DNA of 64,000 nt from Cognatishimia activa (GCF_001458335.1 NZ_CYTO01000024.1:693919-757918); one strand, 5' to 3'. Numbered from the stretch's first letter, positions 25,661-35,116 are shown. Notes: generated by a model from the letters alone, not told the origin. Numbers and translations: made by a program.

Positions 25661-26894
25661 CCTAGAATTTCAAGCGGCTGACTGGACAGAAATCACGTTA
25701 GGCGATGTATGTACGTTCCGCGGAGGCAGTGGCTTTAAAGAGAGTCACCAAGGTCAGAGCCACGGCGATCATCCATTTATCAAGGTGAGTGATCTAAATC
25801 TCAAGGGTAACGAGAAGTATGTCACGACTGCCCAAAATTGGGTTAGTGAAGATGTTCTACGTGAACTACGTGCGACATTGCAGCCTGTTGGAGCTGTCGT
25901 GTTCGCAAAAGTCGGCGCGGCTCTCAAGTTGAACCGCCGGAGAATACTAACGCGACCCACAGCTATTGATAACAATATGATGGCTGCCATTCCTGATACC
26001 GGACAGCTGGATGGGGATTTTCTGTACTACTTCCTGCTAGTTCAAGACCTTGGGAAATTCAGTCAGGAAAGTGCTGTTCCTTCAGTCAATCAGGGCCATC
26101 TGTCTGCCATTGAGATTAGCCTTCCCCCACTCCTCGAACAACGAAAGATCGCGGCGCTCCTGCGGACTTGGGACAATGCCCTCGAAAAACTCAACGCGTT
26201 GCGGGCGGCAAAATTACGACGGATGGATGGGGTGGCGCAGGTGCTTTTGGACCCCAGTCGGGCCATAGGCTCAGATGTATCGCCTTCGAATTGGTCCTTG
26301 AGCAACTTCGGTGAGCTTTTCGAAGAACGGCAGGACAGAAATTCCGGCTCGACAGTGGATGACGTTGTAACGGTTGGTAAATACGCGATCCGCAAGCAGT
26401 CGGAGCACTTTACGCGAAGCGTAGCCAGTAAAGACCTCTCAAATTATTGGACCATATCTCCGGGAGATTTCGTCTATGATCCAATGTCAGCGTACTACGG
26501 CGCTATAGGTCGCTATCTTGGTAACTCAGACGGGATTGTCAGTCCTGCCTACAGGGTCATTCGTCTCAAGAATGGCCACGATCCAGATTTCATATCGGCA
26601 CTTCTCAAAGCGCATCACATTCGCTTCCTTTTGGAGACGCGGTCAAGTCAGGGAAACAAAGAGGGGAAACGTCGCCTACTACAAAGAGATGAGTTTGAGC
26701 GTATCGAATTCAAACTGCCCACCAAAGAAATGCAGATCGAGATCGCTAACAAGCTTTCGGTTTTCCAAACGGATTTGGACCTAGCGGACGCTGAGATCAA
26801 ATCCCTGACTGACCAGAAGCGCGGCCTGATGCAGAAACTCCTGACGGGCGAATGGCGTGTCGAGGTCTCGGATGATGAGGAGGCTGCGGCGTGA
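25653..26894 (+). CDS. hsdS: Type I restriction specificity subunit
   Basis: A 413-residue HsdS with two target-recognition domains (about 10-170 and 210-375), each followed by a conserved helix (RKIAALLRTWDNALEKL at about 165-182 and the C-terminal DQKRGLMQKLLTGEWR). It sets the DNA target of the complex. The ATG lies inside the last codons of hsdM. The stop overlaps the GTG of the next gene (GTGA). The target sequence cannot be deduced from the protein alone. Confidence 0.93.
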   Translation: MRDLEFQAADWTEITLGDVCTFRGGSGFKESHQGQSHGDHPFIKVSDLNLKGNEKYVTTAQNWVSEDVLRELRATLQPVGAVVFAKVGAALKLNRRRILTRPTAIDNNMMAAIPDTGQLDGDFLYYFLLVQDLGKFSQESAVPSVNQGHLSAIEISLPPLLEQRKIAALLRTWDNALEKLNALRAAKLRRMDGVAQVLLDPSRAIGSDVSPSNWSLSNFGELFEERQDRNSGSTVDDVVTVGKYAIRKQSEHFTRSVASKDLSNYWTISPGDFVYDPMSAYYGAIGRYLGNSDGIVSPAYRVIRLKNGHDPDFISALLKAHHIRFLLETRSSQGNKEGKRRLLQRDEFERIEFKLPTKEMQIEIANKLSVFQTDLDLADAEIKSLTDQKRGLMQKLLTGEWRVEVSDDEEAAA

Positions 26895-28594
26895 CCGAGA
26901 AAACGAAAATGCGCACGCTCAACGTTCGCCTACTTCGGAAAGGGAGAACACCCGAAGACGCTTTCATCGAGACATTTGCACCTGACGCTGACCGAGCGCT
27001 TGAAGAACGGCCATGGGATGCGGGCGAAGGTGCGCGGCTGTTCGTTGGGCAGATTTACTCTAACCCTCCTGGTTGGCGTGATCTGTTACAGCAAGTAAGC
27101 CCGGATTTGCCGGAGGACATTTTCACTGGCGGGGCTGGTGCAGTAGTCTTCATTCCTGTTGGAGACCGCTTCGCCGCCGTCTGTTTCGGTCATGTCCATA
27201 TCGCGCTGAACGATCACGCTTTCGAGCGTCAATTCGGCTTACGAGTCACGCTCAACAGCGTTCCGAGAGACAAGCTTCGGTCCCTTGATCTGGCGACACC
27301 AGATGCCGTCACGTTTCAAAAACGTGTGCAGGCGAGCAAGGACAGCGACGTTCAGGCTTTCGGAGTCGATATGCTCCGCGATCTTGCGCGCGTGGCGGGT
27401 GGAACGCCCCGAAAGCCTGCTTTTGCCAGCTTCGTTGCAGGCAAAGACAGCTTGTCGATCACGTGCCGAGTGGAACCAGACAAGTTCCATGAGAAGTGCG
27501 CGGAGATCGTCTCGGAGTTCACCAAATCGACCTATCAAAAGGAGTTCGCATGGGTTGATAACATGCGCAGGGTCGAGGAGAAGGATACAATCGCGAAGCT
27601 CGACGCTAGTATCGAACAGGCGATCAAGGATTTGAAGGCGGGCAAGGCAAGCGATCTACACATGACGCCGCCGGAGATCGTAAATTATACGGAGGGATCT
27701 CTGCTGCACTACAACGGTTTTGGAAGCCACGGAACGAATTTCCACAGCCTTTCTATCAAAGACTACATTTCAGAGTTAAAGCGCTGCTCCTTCAATGGCG
27801 GAATCTCCGAAATTAAGGAGAAACATCGCGTCAAAGCGAAGGCAGACGACGAAGGCGAGTTTTCCGAGAAGTGGCGTGTATATGATTGTTTTGTCTTCGA
27901 AACAACCCTCGGCGCGGATGGTAGCCAAGAGCACTATGTTCTTTTCGCTGGAGATTGGTACAAGGTCGAAAAATCGTTCAAGGACCGCATCGAAACCGCT
28001 TTCAACGCAATTGAGCGGGTTACCATTGTTGGCAAAACGACCTGCCGCAACGAGGAAAAGCTCATTGAACACCTTGAGGCTAGCCGTGACGATCTGGTCA
28101 AGCTGGACTGCGAAAAAATCAACCCACAGAACGTGCGGTATGCCAATATCGAACCATGCGACTTCTTCTCAGATCAAAAAGATTTCATCCATCTGAAGGA
28201 CGGAAGCTCTTCAGGACCGATTAGCCATCTTTGGTCGCAAGGTGTTGTCAGTGCTGATGCGTTTATCTCTGACAAGGAGTTCAGAAAGAAGCTGCGCGCC
28301 AAGGTAAAATCCATAAAGGCGGGCTTCGAGGTTCACCTGCCCAAGAGCACCGACAAAGTGGTTAGAGAGGACTACAAAGTGGTCTATGGCATCATGAGGC
28401 CGCCGTATGCAGACGGCACCCTCGGCTTGCCGTTTTTTAGCAAGGTGAGTTTCCAAGCCGCTGTCGAGCGCCTCGCACAGTTCGGTATTCCTGTGGCTAT
28501 CGAGCTCATTGAGAAGCCTGCCTCTGATGCTGATGCTGGCGATGGAGATGATGGCGACGAAGGCAACGACGATGTGATTGAGGAGGCAGCATGA
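26891..28594 (+). CDS. DUF6119 / TIGR04141-like protein in the restriction operon
   Basis: A 567-residue protein of the sporadically distributed TIGR04141 (DUF6119) family. Recognisable parts are the early FIPVGDRFAAVCFGH region (about 85-105), the ERQFGLRVTLNSV segment, a central SFKDRIETAFN helix and the late FIHLKDGSSSGPISHLWSQG block (about 435-455). The tail is very acidic (ADAGDGDDGDEGND). GTG start, overlapping hsdS by four bases, and overlapping hsdR by four bases. No catalytic motif is obvious. Tight coupling on both sides argues for a role inside the restriction complex or as a linked second line of defence. The function is unknown to me. Confidence 0.72.
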   Translation: MTEKTKMRTLNVRLLRKGRTPEDAFIETFAPDADRALEERPWDAGEGARLFVGQIYSNPPGWRDLLQQVSPDLPEDIFTGGAGAVVFIPVGDRFAAVCFGHVHIALNDHAFERQFGLRVTLNSVPRDKLRSLDLATPDAVTFQKRVQASKDSDVQAFGVDMLRDLARVAGGTPRKPAFASFVAGKDSLSITCRVEPDKFHEKCAEIVSEFTKSTYQKEFAWVDNMRRVEEKDTIAKLDASIEQAIKDLKAGKASDLHMTPPEIVNYTEGSLLHYNGFGSHGTNFHSLSIKDYISELKRCSFNGGISEIKEKHRVKAKADDEGEFSEKWRVYDCFVFETTLGADGSQEHYVLFAGDWYKVEKSFKDRIETAFNAIERVTIVGKTTCRNEEKLIEHLEASRDDLVKLDCEKINPQNVRYANIEPCDFFSDQKDFIHLKDGSSSGPISHLWSQGVVSADAFISDKEFRKKLRAKVKSIKAGFEVHLPKSTDKVVREDYKVVYGIMRPPYADGTLGLPFFSKVSFQAAVERLAQFGIPVAIELIEKPASDADAGDGDDGDEGNDDVIEEAA

Positions 28595-31500
28595 ACCAGC
28601 ACGCTGCATCTCAAGGCTTCAACCCTGCCGAAAAGTACCAATCACAGATTCCTGCGCTCCAAACACTGGTGGCGCTTGGCTTCCAGCCGTTGTCGCAAAC
28701 GAAGGTTGATCGACTGCGGGGCAAGACCCGCAGCGTGATCCTCGACGACATCGTTGTCGAGCAGATGCTGAAGCTGAACAGCTTCAGCTATCGCGGCAAG
28801 AGCTACGCCTTCGATCTTGAGGATGCCCACGAAGCGCTGCGCCGCCTCAAGCCAACCCCTGACAAGCTCAAGGGGCTGAAGGGCACGAACCAGGATATCT
28901 ATGATCTCTTAGTGCTGGGTACGACGATCTCCAAGGCGATTGAAGGCGATAGCAAGAGCTATTCCTTCAAGTACATCGATTGGGAGACGCCTGAAAACAA
29001 CGTCTTCCATGTGACGGCGGAGATGAGTGTTGAGCGCACGGCCAGCACCGCTACGCGGCGCTGCGATATCGTCTGTTTCGTCAACGGCATCCCGTTCATC
29101 GTGATCGAGAACAAGCGCCCTACGGAGTCGCTCAAGAAGGCCGACAGCCAGCTGATCGGGTATCAGAACGAAGACAACATCCCGCAGCTCTTCCACTACG
29201 CGCAACTCTTGATGAGCATGAAGCGGCAGGAAGCTCGCTATGCCACTGTGGGCACGCCGCGCAAGTTCTGGCAAATCTGGCGCGACGAAGAGGATCAAGA
29301 CGCGGATATCTCCGCCGTGATCAACCGCACACTGACAGCAGAAGAAAAGAACGCCGTTTTCTCCGGCGACTTGGCGGATGCACGTAGTTTCTTTGAGGAG
29401 CTAGCAGCAAGCGGAGAAAGGTCGATCAGCGAACAAGACCGCGCAATCTACGCGATGTGCCGACCGGAACGCCTCCTCGATCTTGTGCGCCGTTTTACGG
29501 TCTTCGATGGAGGCGTGCGTAAGATCGCCCGCCATCAGCAATTCTTCAGTATTAAAACCGCTCTCGCCCGCCTTAAGGGTGTCGATCTGGAAGGTCGCCG
29601 CAAAGGCGGTGTGATCTGGCACACGCAGGGCTCTGGAAAGAGCTTAACAATGGTGATGCTCGGACGGGCGCTAGCCTTGGACAAAGGTGTAAAGAACCCC
29701 CGCATCCTGATTGTCACGGATCGCGATGACCTCGACAAACAGATCAAGGGCACGTTCAAATCCTGCGACCTTGAACCCGTGCGTGCAGCCACAGGGGCAA
29801 ATCTGATTGAGCTGATCAGGAACCGGACTCCCTTGGTCACGACGATCATCAACAAATTCGATACCGCCATGAAGGCGGGTGAATTTCAGGATGACAGCGC
29901 CGACATCTTTGTTCTCGTCGATGAGAGTCACCGCAGCCAGACAGGGCGCTATGGCGGGCATGGCAAATTCGCCCTGAAGATGCGGCGCATCTTGCCGAAA
30001 GCCTGCTATCTCGGTTTCACAGGCACACCACTGTTGAAGAGAGACAAGAACACACTCGATACATTCGGGGGGCTTATTCACAAATATACGATTGATCAGG
30101 CGGTGAAGGACGAGGCCGTTGTCCCGCTGCTATACGAAGGGCGTTTGGTTGAGCAGCAGGTGAGTGGCGATGTTGTTGATACTTGGTTCGACAAAATCAG
30201 TGAGGGACTGACAGATAAACAAAAAGCCGATTTGAAGCGAAAGTTCTCGCGCATGGATGCTTTGTCAAAAACGAGCCAAGCCATCCGCGCAAAGGCGTTC
30301 GATATCTCCGAGCACTTTCGCCAATATTGGCAAGGAACAGGATTTAAGGGGCAGCTGGTGGCACCATCAAAGGCCGCTGCCGTGCGTTTTAAGGAGGTTC
30401 TCGACGAGATAGGTCATGTGACCAGCGAGATCATCATCTCCGCCCCTGACGACAAGGAAGGGAATGAGGAGGTTGATCAGGAGTCCAAGGACTTGGTCCG
30501 CAAGTTCTGGGTCAAAATGATGGCCAGGTACAAAACCGAGGACGAGTATAACCGTCAGATCACAGACTCTTTCAAGTGCTCGGGCGATCCAGAAATTCTG
30601 ATTGTGGTCTCCAAACTTCTGACTGGCTTTGATGCCCCACGAAACACTGTGCTCTACGTCTGCAAGCCGTTACGCGAGCACAACCTCCTTCAAGCCATTG
30701 CCCGCGTGAATCGTCTCTATGAGGACGACGACAAGGAAAAGCAGTTCGGCTTCATCGTCGATTATGAGGGGCTTCTTGGCGAACTCGACGCCGCCCTGAC
30801 GACCTACAGCGCTTTTGAAGGTTTCGACGGCGAGGATGTCGCCGGGTCACTGCACGACATTCGAGAGGAAATCCGCAGGCTTCCGCAGCTTCACGACCAA
30901 CTATGGGATGTCTTTAAAGAGGTTCGCAACAAAAAGGATATGGAGCAGTTCGAGCAACTGCTCGCGGACGATGCCAAACGGGTAGATTTCTACTCACGGC
31001 TGAAGGACTATGGTCGCTGCCTGCACATTTCGCTTTCCTCAGAGAAACTCTATGATGTGTTCGATGAGGCAGCGGTCTCAACCTTCACGAAGGATTGGAA
31101 AGCATTTTCAGAGCTGAAGCGTTCAGTCCAGCTGCGTTATCAAGAAACTGTCGATGTAAAAGAGTTCGAGCCCAAGATTCAAAAACTGCTCGACGATCAC
31201 GTTACGGCCAAACCCGCCGAAGTGATAATTGATCTGGTGAATATCAACGACCCAGACGCCTTGAACGCTGTGATCGAAGAAGAAGGCACGACCGCCGCTT
31301 CCAAGGCGGATCGAATTGCCAGCGCCACCAAACGCACGATTACAGAAAAGATGAACGAAGACCCTTCGTTCTACAGGCAGTTCTCTGAGTTGCTTGCTGA
31401 AACGATCCGCGATTACCGCGAGAAGCGCATTTCCGAAAAGGACTACCTGAAATCGGTTGTGGACCTTGCGGGTCGCGTTGCGCGCCGGGATCATGGGCGT

Positions 31501-31821
31501 GAAATGCCTGAAAGCATCAAAGGTGACACTGACGCACAAGCAGTCTTTGGTGTTCTCGAGCCAATTCTGAAGGACATTAATGGGGGCGTTGATGACAATG
31601 TGACAGCCGATCTTGCGCAATCCATCATCGAGATCGTCAAGGATCATCATATCGTCGATGTCTGGTCAAATGAAATGGCGCAAAACAACATGCGAAATGC
31701 GATCGACGATTACTTCTTCGATGTTGTGCGTGATGAAAAAGGTATCAGCATTCCTCTCGATTTGCTCGACGATATGGAACTTCGGATTATGGATATCGCA
31801 CGGGCGAGGTTCCCTGGATGA
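28591..31821 (+). CDS. hsdR: Type I restriction endonuclease motor/nuclease subunit
   Basis: A 1076-residue HsdR. The N-terminal PD-(D/E)xK nuclease domain shows CDIVCFVNGIPFIVIENK (about 158-175). The superfamily II motor follows with Walker A TQGSGKS (about 346-352), motif II VDESHRSQ (about 442-449), and motif III GFTGTP. A long helical C-terminal region binds HsdMS. It uses ATP to pull in and cut unmethylated DNA. It overlaps the DUF6119 gene and the following peptidase gene by four bases each. Confidence 0.95.
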   Translation: MNQHAASQGFNPAEKYQSQIPALQTLVALGFQPLSQTKVDRLRGKTRSVILDDIVVEQMLKLNSFSYRGKSYAFDLEDAHEALRRLKPTPDKLKGLKGTNQDIYDLLVLGTTISKAIEGDSKSYSFKYIDWETPENNVFHVTAEMSVERTASTATRRCDIVCFVNGIPFIVIENKRPTESLKKADSQLIGYQNEDNIPQLFHYAQLLMSMKRQEARYATVGTPRKFWQIWRDEEDQDADISAVINRTLTAEEKNAVFSGDLADARSFFEELAASGERSISEQDRAIYAMCRPERLLDLVRRFTVFDGGVRKIARHQQFFSIKTALARLKGVDLEGRRKGGVIWHTQGSGKSLTMVMLGRALALDKGVKNPRILIVTDRDDLDKQIKGTFKSCDLEPVRAATGANLIELIRNRTPLVTTIINKFDTAMKAGEFQDDSADIFVLVDESHRSQTGRYGGHGKFALKMRRILPKACYLGFTGTPLLKRDKNTLDTFGGLIHKYTIDQAVKDEAVVPLLYEGRLVEQQVSGDVVDTWFDKISEGLTDKQKADLKRKFSRMDALSKTSQAIRAKAFDISEHFRQYWQGTGFKGQLVAPSKAAAVRFKEVLDEIGHVTSEIIISAPDDKEGNEEVDQESKDLVRKFWVKMMARYKTEDEYNRQITDSFKCSGDPEILIVVSKLLTGFDAPRNTVLYVCKPLREHNLLQAIARVNRLYEDDDKEKQFGFIVDYEGLLGELDAALTTYSAFEGFDGEDVAGSLHDIREEIRRLPQLHDQLWDVFKEVRNKKDMEQFEQLLADDAKRVDFYSRLKDYGRCLHISLSSEKLYDVFDEAAVSTFTKDWKAFSELKRSVQLRYQETVDVKEFEPKIQKLLDDHVTAKPAEVIIDLVNINDPDALNAVIEEEGTTAASKADRIASATKRTITEKMNEDPSFYRQFSELLAETIRDYREKRISEKDYLKSVVDLAGRVARRDHGREMPESIKGDTDAQAVFGVLEPILKDINGGVDDNVTADLAQSIIEIVKDHHIVDVWSNEMAQNNMRNAIDDYFFDVVRDEKGISIPLDLLDDMELRIMDIARARFPG

Positions 31822-32534
31822 GTGTCGAGGTTTGCGAAGTAGAATTTGGTCAGAATACGATCACATTCGATCTCGTTAGGCGTGAACGAAAGACCCTATC
31901 TATCAGCGTTCATCCTGATCTAGCTGTGGAAGTCTTCGCGCCTATTGATGCCACCTTCGATAAGATTGCGGAAAAGGTTCGCAAACGTGCGCCATGGATT
32001 CAGAAACAGCTAAAATACTTCGCACAATTCCAACCTCGCACTCCTAAGCGGAGCTATGTGGCGGGTGAAACGCATTTGTACCTTGGACGGCAGTACAAAC
32101 TTAAGGTTGCTCCGCATATCCAGAATAGCGTGAAGATGTTTCGCGGGCAGATCATGGTGAATAGTACCAAACCGCGAAGCAAAGAACACACACGGGAATT
32201 GGTCCGCGACTGGATGCTGAAGAGAGCGCGGATCAAGTTTGCCGAGCGCTTGGAAATCTGTCGTGGGCGATTTGCCGATCCCGAGGCGGTTGTTCCCACC
32301 GGACTTGTGATCCGCGATCTTTCTCAAAGATGGGGCTCGATGACAGCTCGCGGTAATCTGGTGCTCAATAGATCGTTGATCGGAGCGGCAACGGATTCAA
32401 TTGACTACGTCATCACACACGAGCTTTGTCACATTGAACATCCCCACCACGGGACTGCTTTTTTCGAACATCTAGGCCGAGTGATGCCGGATTGGGAGCG
32501 TCGAAAAACCAAGCTCGAACGCCAGTTGGCATAG
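31818..32534 (+). CDS. YgjP-like (DUF45) zinc metallopeptidase
   Basis: A 238-residue protein of the YgjP/DUF45 family. HELCH (201-205) with a further His in HPHHGTAFF (about 208-216) forms the zinc site. The middle part RDLSQRWGSMTARGNLVLNR is the typical family signature. It is the last gene of the restriction operon (ATGA overlap with hsdR). DUF45 proteins are found next to many type I systems; a role in turnover of HsdR or of a DNA-protein complex is an idea, not shown here. Confidence 0.88.
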   Translation: MSVEVCEVEFGQNTITFDLVRRERKTLSISVHPDLAVEVFAPIDATFDKIAEKVRKRAPWIQKQLKYFAQFQPRTPKRSYVAGETHLYLGRQYKLKVAPHIQNSVKMFRGQIMVNSTKPRSKEHTRELVRDWMLKRARIKFAERLEICRGRFADPEAVVPTGLVIRDLSQRWGSMTARGNLVLNRSLIGAATDSIDYVITHELCHIEHPHHGTAFFEHLGRVMPDWERRKTKLERQLA

Positions 32535-33091
32535 ACATTTGCGAAGAGCAAGTTAGCAATATCCACGGAGAGGTTTGGATGAAATCCTCATGGGGGGTAT
32601 CGGGGGTAGCAGGAACGCTCCCCTGATTGGTGATCAAACGGGCAGCCGTTTGTGCATGGTTTGGTGTTGATGGAGAGGCACGTCTCCAAGCCCAACGAGT
32701 GGGTTGTCAGGGGGCGCGATAGCCCCTTGGCTCGATGGGAAGGTTCCAAGGTAAGGGTAGCTAAGAAATGCTCCCTTCCTGGTCTCGATGAAATCGTCTC
32801 CATGAAGTGGCGCGCATCCAAACCGCGAAGGGTTGGTCTCCATGACATGGTGGTGATTGAACGGCCAAACGTTCTACTGGCTCTGGAATGGGCTTCATGC
32901 CCTGATCTGAGCCACTGGCCGGGGGGATGCAACGGGGGCGCGCAAGTCTGAAAGACTGGAGCGGGCCCCCTTGCCAAGATGTAGGTGGTACTACCACGTA
33001 CACATCTTGCACGTGCAGTTTTCGCGGATTTTCGGCTCCTAGGACACGTCAGCGTTGCTCTCTGTACAATCCCGTGCTCATCTTTCGATCC
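32535..33091. other. 557-bp hairpin-rich non-coding region
   Basis: No credible gene on either strand; a minus-strand open frame of about 200 codons has no ribosome site and a low-complexity translation. Many short perfect inverted repeats follow one another, such as GGAGA/TCTCC near 32672, GGGGC/GCCCC near 32711 and GGGTAGC/GCTCCC near 32755, as in a structured RNA or a transfer origin. The last part carries the nested palindrome at 32975-33009. Confidence 0.45.
32975..33009. promoter_or_regulatory. Nested palindrome, probable operator of the RHH protein
   Basis: Outer arms CAAGATGT (32975-32982) and ACATCTTG (33002-33009) enclose an inner palindrome GTGGTA-C-TACCAC (32985-32997). Both are perfect and nearly concentric. 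The site lies 83 bases before the gene for a protein with three ribbon-helix-helix-like repeats. Confidence 0.6.
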
Positions 33092-34174
33092 ATGACAGAT
33101 GCCACAGATCAGAACAAAGACGATCCGTTCAACCACTTCGTAGATTACGTTGCCTGGACCACAAGGCATGATGACGCGGAATACTATGAACGCAAACCCC
33201 ACAGAACCTTTGAGTGGTACGTCATGGCTCTCAATCAGGAACTTGATGCACAGCTTGGCTACGATTCATTGCACCTGGAAAGCTACCGACCGAACAAGAA
33301 CACCCGCCATATTGTGGGCCAGATGATGCGCGGTCTTTATGTGGTATTTCATGACAAGAAGCTTTTGCCAAAAGCACAACTTATCGACAAAGCCCTTCAT
33401 GCTGCCTCAATCTCAGATGAACAGCAGGCACGACTAGCCTATTATTTTGGTAGAGCACTTAAGGCATACATCTCTCGTCTAAAGGATCGTGATGATGCCT
33501 ACGGCACTTTTCGATTGGTTCCTGCAAGAAAGCGTCGTTCTCCTCGCAGTCGAGAAAACTTACCAGATCCATCTTCACCAGCTTGGTCAACGGCCAATCG
33601 CCAGCCCTCTCAAAAAGTGCAAATTGGGTGCCGCGTTGATGCAAAGATCAAAAAGGACAGTCTAGAGGCTGCTTCTGATCGCGGAATAAGTCTTGCGCAA
33701 TGGCTAAGCGAGGCAATCGTCAACCAACTCCAAGAAGAGGGTTTCGACGCGGCGCTGGAGGACAACTTCCGGCCAACATCGGACAGGGTTCTTCACAGAA
33801 AGAGACCACAGCGTCCGAAATCGTCGTATCCAGATTCAAACAAATCCCGCCACGCAAGCGTAAATCGCGCTGACAAGATAACGAGTATTCGGATTGACGA
33901 AGCTCTAGCACATAAGATCGACCAAGTGCGTTGGCAAGGTGAAGACATGTCGCGTTGGTTTAACAACGCCTGCTATGACTTCATGCGTTCACGAGCGCGG
34001 CTACCCGACGCTCGAACTGGCAGTCCGAGCTACAGCATCTCAGTCTCCATTCGATTCGAGCGTCAGACCCATTCAGTCATCAAAGCGACAGCCAAGGATC
34101 GCAATCTTACTGTCTCTGAGTGGCTCCGACGGGTCGCGATTTGGTACATTCAGAACCTGAAAACCGACGAATAA
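33092..34174 (+). CDS. Protein with three ribbon-helix-helix-like repeats
   Basis: A 360-residue protein. The N-terminal 145 residues form a helical unit of unknown family. After a basic linker come three similar units that read like ribbon-helix-helix folds: about 174-214 (QIGCRVDAKIKKDSLEAA...LAQWLSEAI), 262-300 (ITSIRIDEALAHKI...MSRWFNNA) and 313-355 (SISVSIRFERQTHSVI...VSEWLRRVA). Such units bind DNA as pairs. The start at 33092 is chosen because the region upstream in frame is the palindrome-rich leader. It could be an autoregulator, or a partition or transfer factor of the element. Confidence 0.6.
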   Translation: MTDATDQNKDDPFNHFVDYVAWTTRHDDAEYYERKPHRTFEWYVMALNQELDAQLGYDSLHLESYRPNKNTRHIVGQMMRGLYVVFHDKKLLPKAQLIDKALHAASISDEQQARLAYYFGRALKAYISRLKDRDDAYGTFRLVPARKRRSPRSRENLPDPSSPAWSTANRQPSQKVQIGCRVDAKIKKDSLEAASDRGISLAQWLSEAIVNQLQEEGFDAALEDNFRPTSDRVLHRKRPQRPKSSYPDSNKSRHASVNRADKITSIRIDEALAHKIDQVRWQGEDMSRWFNNACYDFMRSRARLPDARTGSPSYSISVSIRFERQTHSVIKATAKDRNLTVSEWLRRVAIWYIQNLKTDE

Positions 34175-34457
34175 TCAATTTGTATTACACAGTAGAGAGT
34201 GCGCTATCGCACTAGACCCCACTTTCGTGCGAGCCTTGGCATACCTTCCTAGGGCTACCCCTCAGAAAAAATACACAAGCATTTTCAATGCTTTATATAG
34301 GTATTGAGGTCAGGCAAGCAGACCTGATCACGCCCACTAAGAGAGCCGCCAGGCTCATCCAAGACCCTGAAACCAAATCCAACGCTGAAAGCACCGCTTT
34401 CAGCGAACGGAGAACTGCGGCCTCGGCTGCGCAATAGACAGAAAGGAAGACAAGAAA
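34175..34457. other. 283-bp region with stem-loops upstream of the coupling-protein operon
   Basis: AGTGCG-CTAT-CGCACT (34198-34213) follows the RHH gene and may end its transcript. Further on come an AGGTC/GACCT pair (about 34309-34328) and a perfect CGCTGAAAGC-ACC-GCTTTCAGCG (34383-34405). A TTATATAGG stretch near 34291 could be a -10 element. A transfer origin is possible here, but no nic consensus was recognised. Confidence 0.4.
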
Positions 34458-34757
34458 ATGTATCAACCACCTTATCACCCTGGCCAAGGAGGCCGAGGTC
34501 CAGGTGAAGACTTAAAAGGCGGCTTTGCTACTTGCGCCGCCGCGATGGTCTCCATCGTCGTCAGCCCACCATTCCACGAGTTCACAGCACCTTATGTCTG
34601 GGAGCTTTCACGGCGGAGCTACGGACCAGAAATGGTCGATTTCATCATGGTCTGTTGGATGATCCTGACCTGGCCTCTTTGCTACTTCGCGGCGCGTGCC
34701 TCGATCCTCGCAGGCCTCACCGTGGCAGGGGTCTGGATCGCCTATCGCCTGATCTAA
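34458..34757 (+). CDS. Small membrane protein
   Basis: A 99-residue protein with a Gly/Pro-rich cytosolic start and two or three hydrophobic segments (about 22-40, 58-78 and 79-97). AGAAAGGAAG lies ten bases before the ATG. It precedes another small membrane protein and the VirD4-like gene in one run. It may assist the coupling protein in the membrane; no family is recognised. Confidence 0.6.
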   Translation: MYQPPYHPGQGGRGPGEDLKGGFATCAAAMVSIVVSPPFHEFTAPYVWELSRRSYGPEMVDFIMVCWMILTWPLCYFAARASILAGLTVAGVWIAYRLI

Positions 34758-34825
34758 CGCACTCTGATCTGGCCGCAATGAGGTGGCCAGGCATCAAAAC
34801 TGAAACTCAAATGAAAGGAAACACC

Positions 34826-35050
34826 ATGGCTTACATCAAAGACGAAATCGAAATCCCCGCAATGAAGAAGCTGCAAGGATGGCTCTTCGGAATCGGAGGA
34901 GTCTCAGGACTGATCACTTTCGGCGCTTACCAAAACGGAAGCGTGAAAGGAATGCTGATCTACGGAAGCATCTGTATTGTCCTCTTCTTTATCGGCGCGA
35001 AACTGAAAACGACAAAGAAGCTTCAGCGAACGGTCAGCCAGTACCGATGA
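34826..35050 (+). CDS. Small membrane protein
   Basis: A 74-residue protein with two hydrophobic helices (about 17-35 and 41-60) and basic ends. AAAGGAA lies five bases before the ATG. It stands between the 99-residue membrane protein and the coupling protein gene. The function is unknown. Confidence 0.6.
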   Translation: MAYIKDEIEIPAMKKLQGWLFGIGGVSGLITFGAYQNGSVKGMLIYGSICIVLFFIGAKLKTTKKLQRTVSQYR

Positions 35051-35116
35051 ACCTAGAGATGGCGGCTCCCTAACAGCTGTCATCCCACACCAAACAAAAC
35101 ATGAAAGGAGACCCTC

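Noticed and set aside
32588-33202. A minus-strand open frame of 204 codons
   Set aside because: No ribosome site, odd composition, overlaps the palindrome and the RHH gene start; it looks like a chance frame in the hairpin-rich region.
34195-34213. IncQ-type nic site near GTGCGC
   Set aside because: Only a few bases agree with the consensus; the AGTGCG/CGCACT hairpin fits a weak terminator better.
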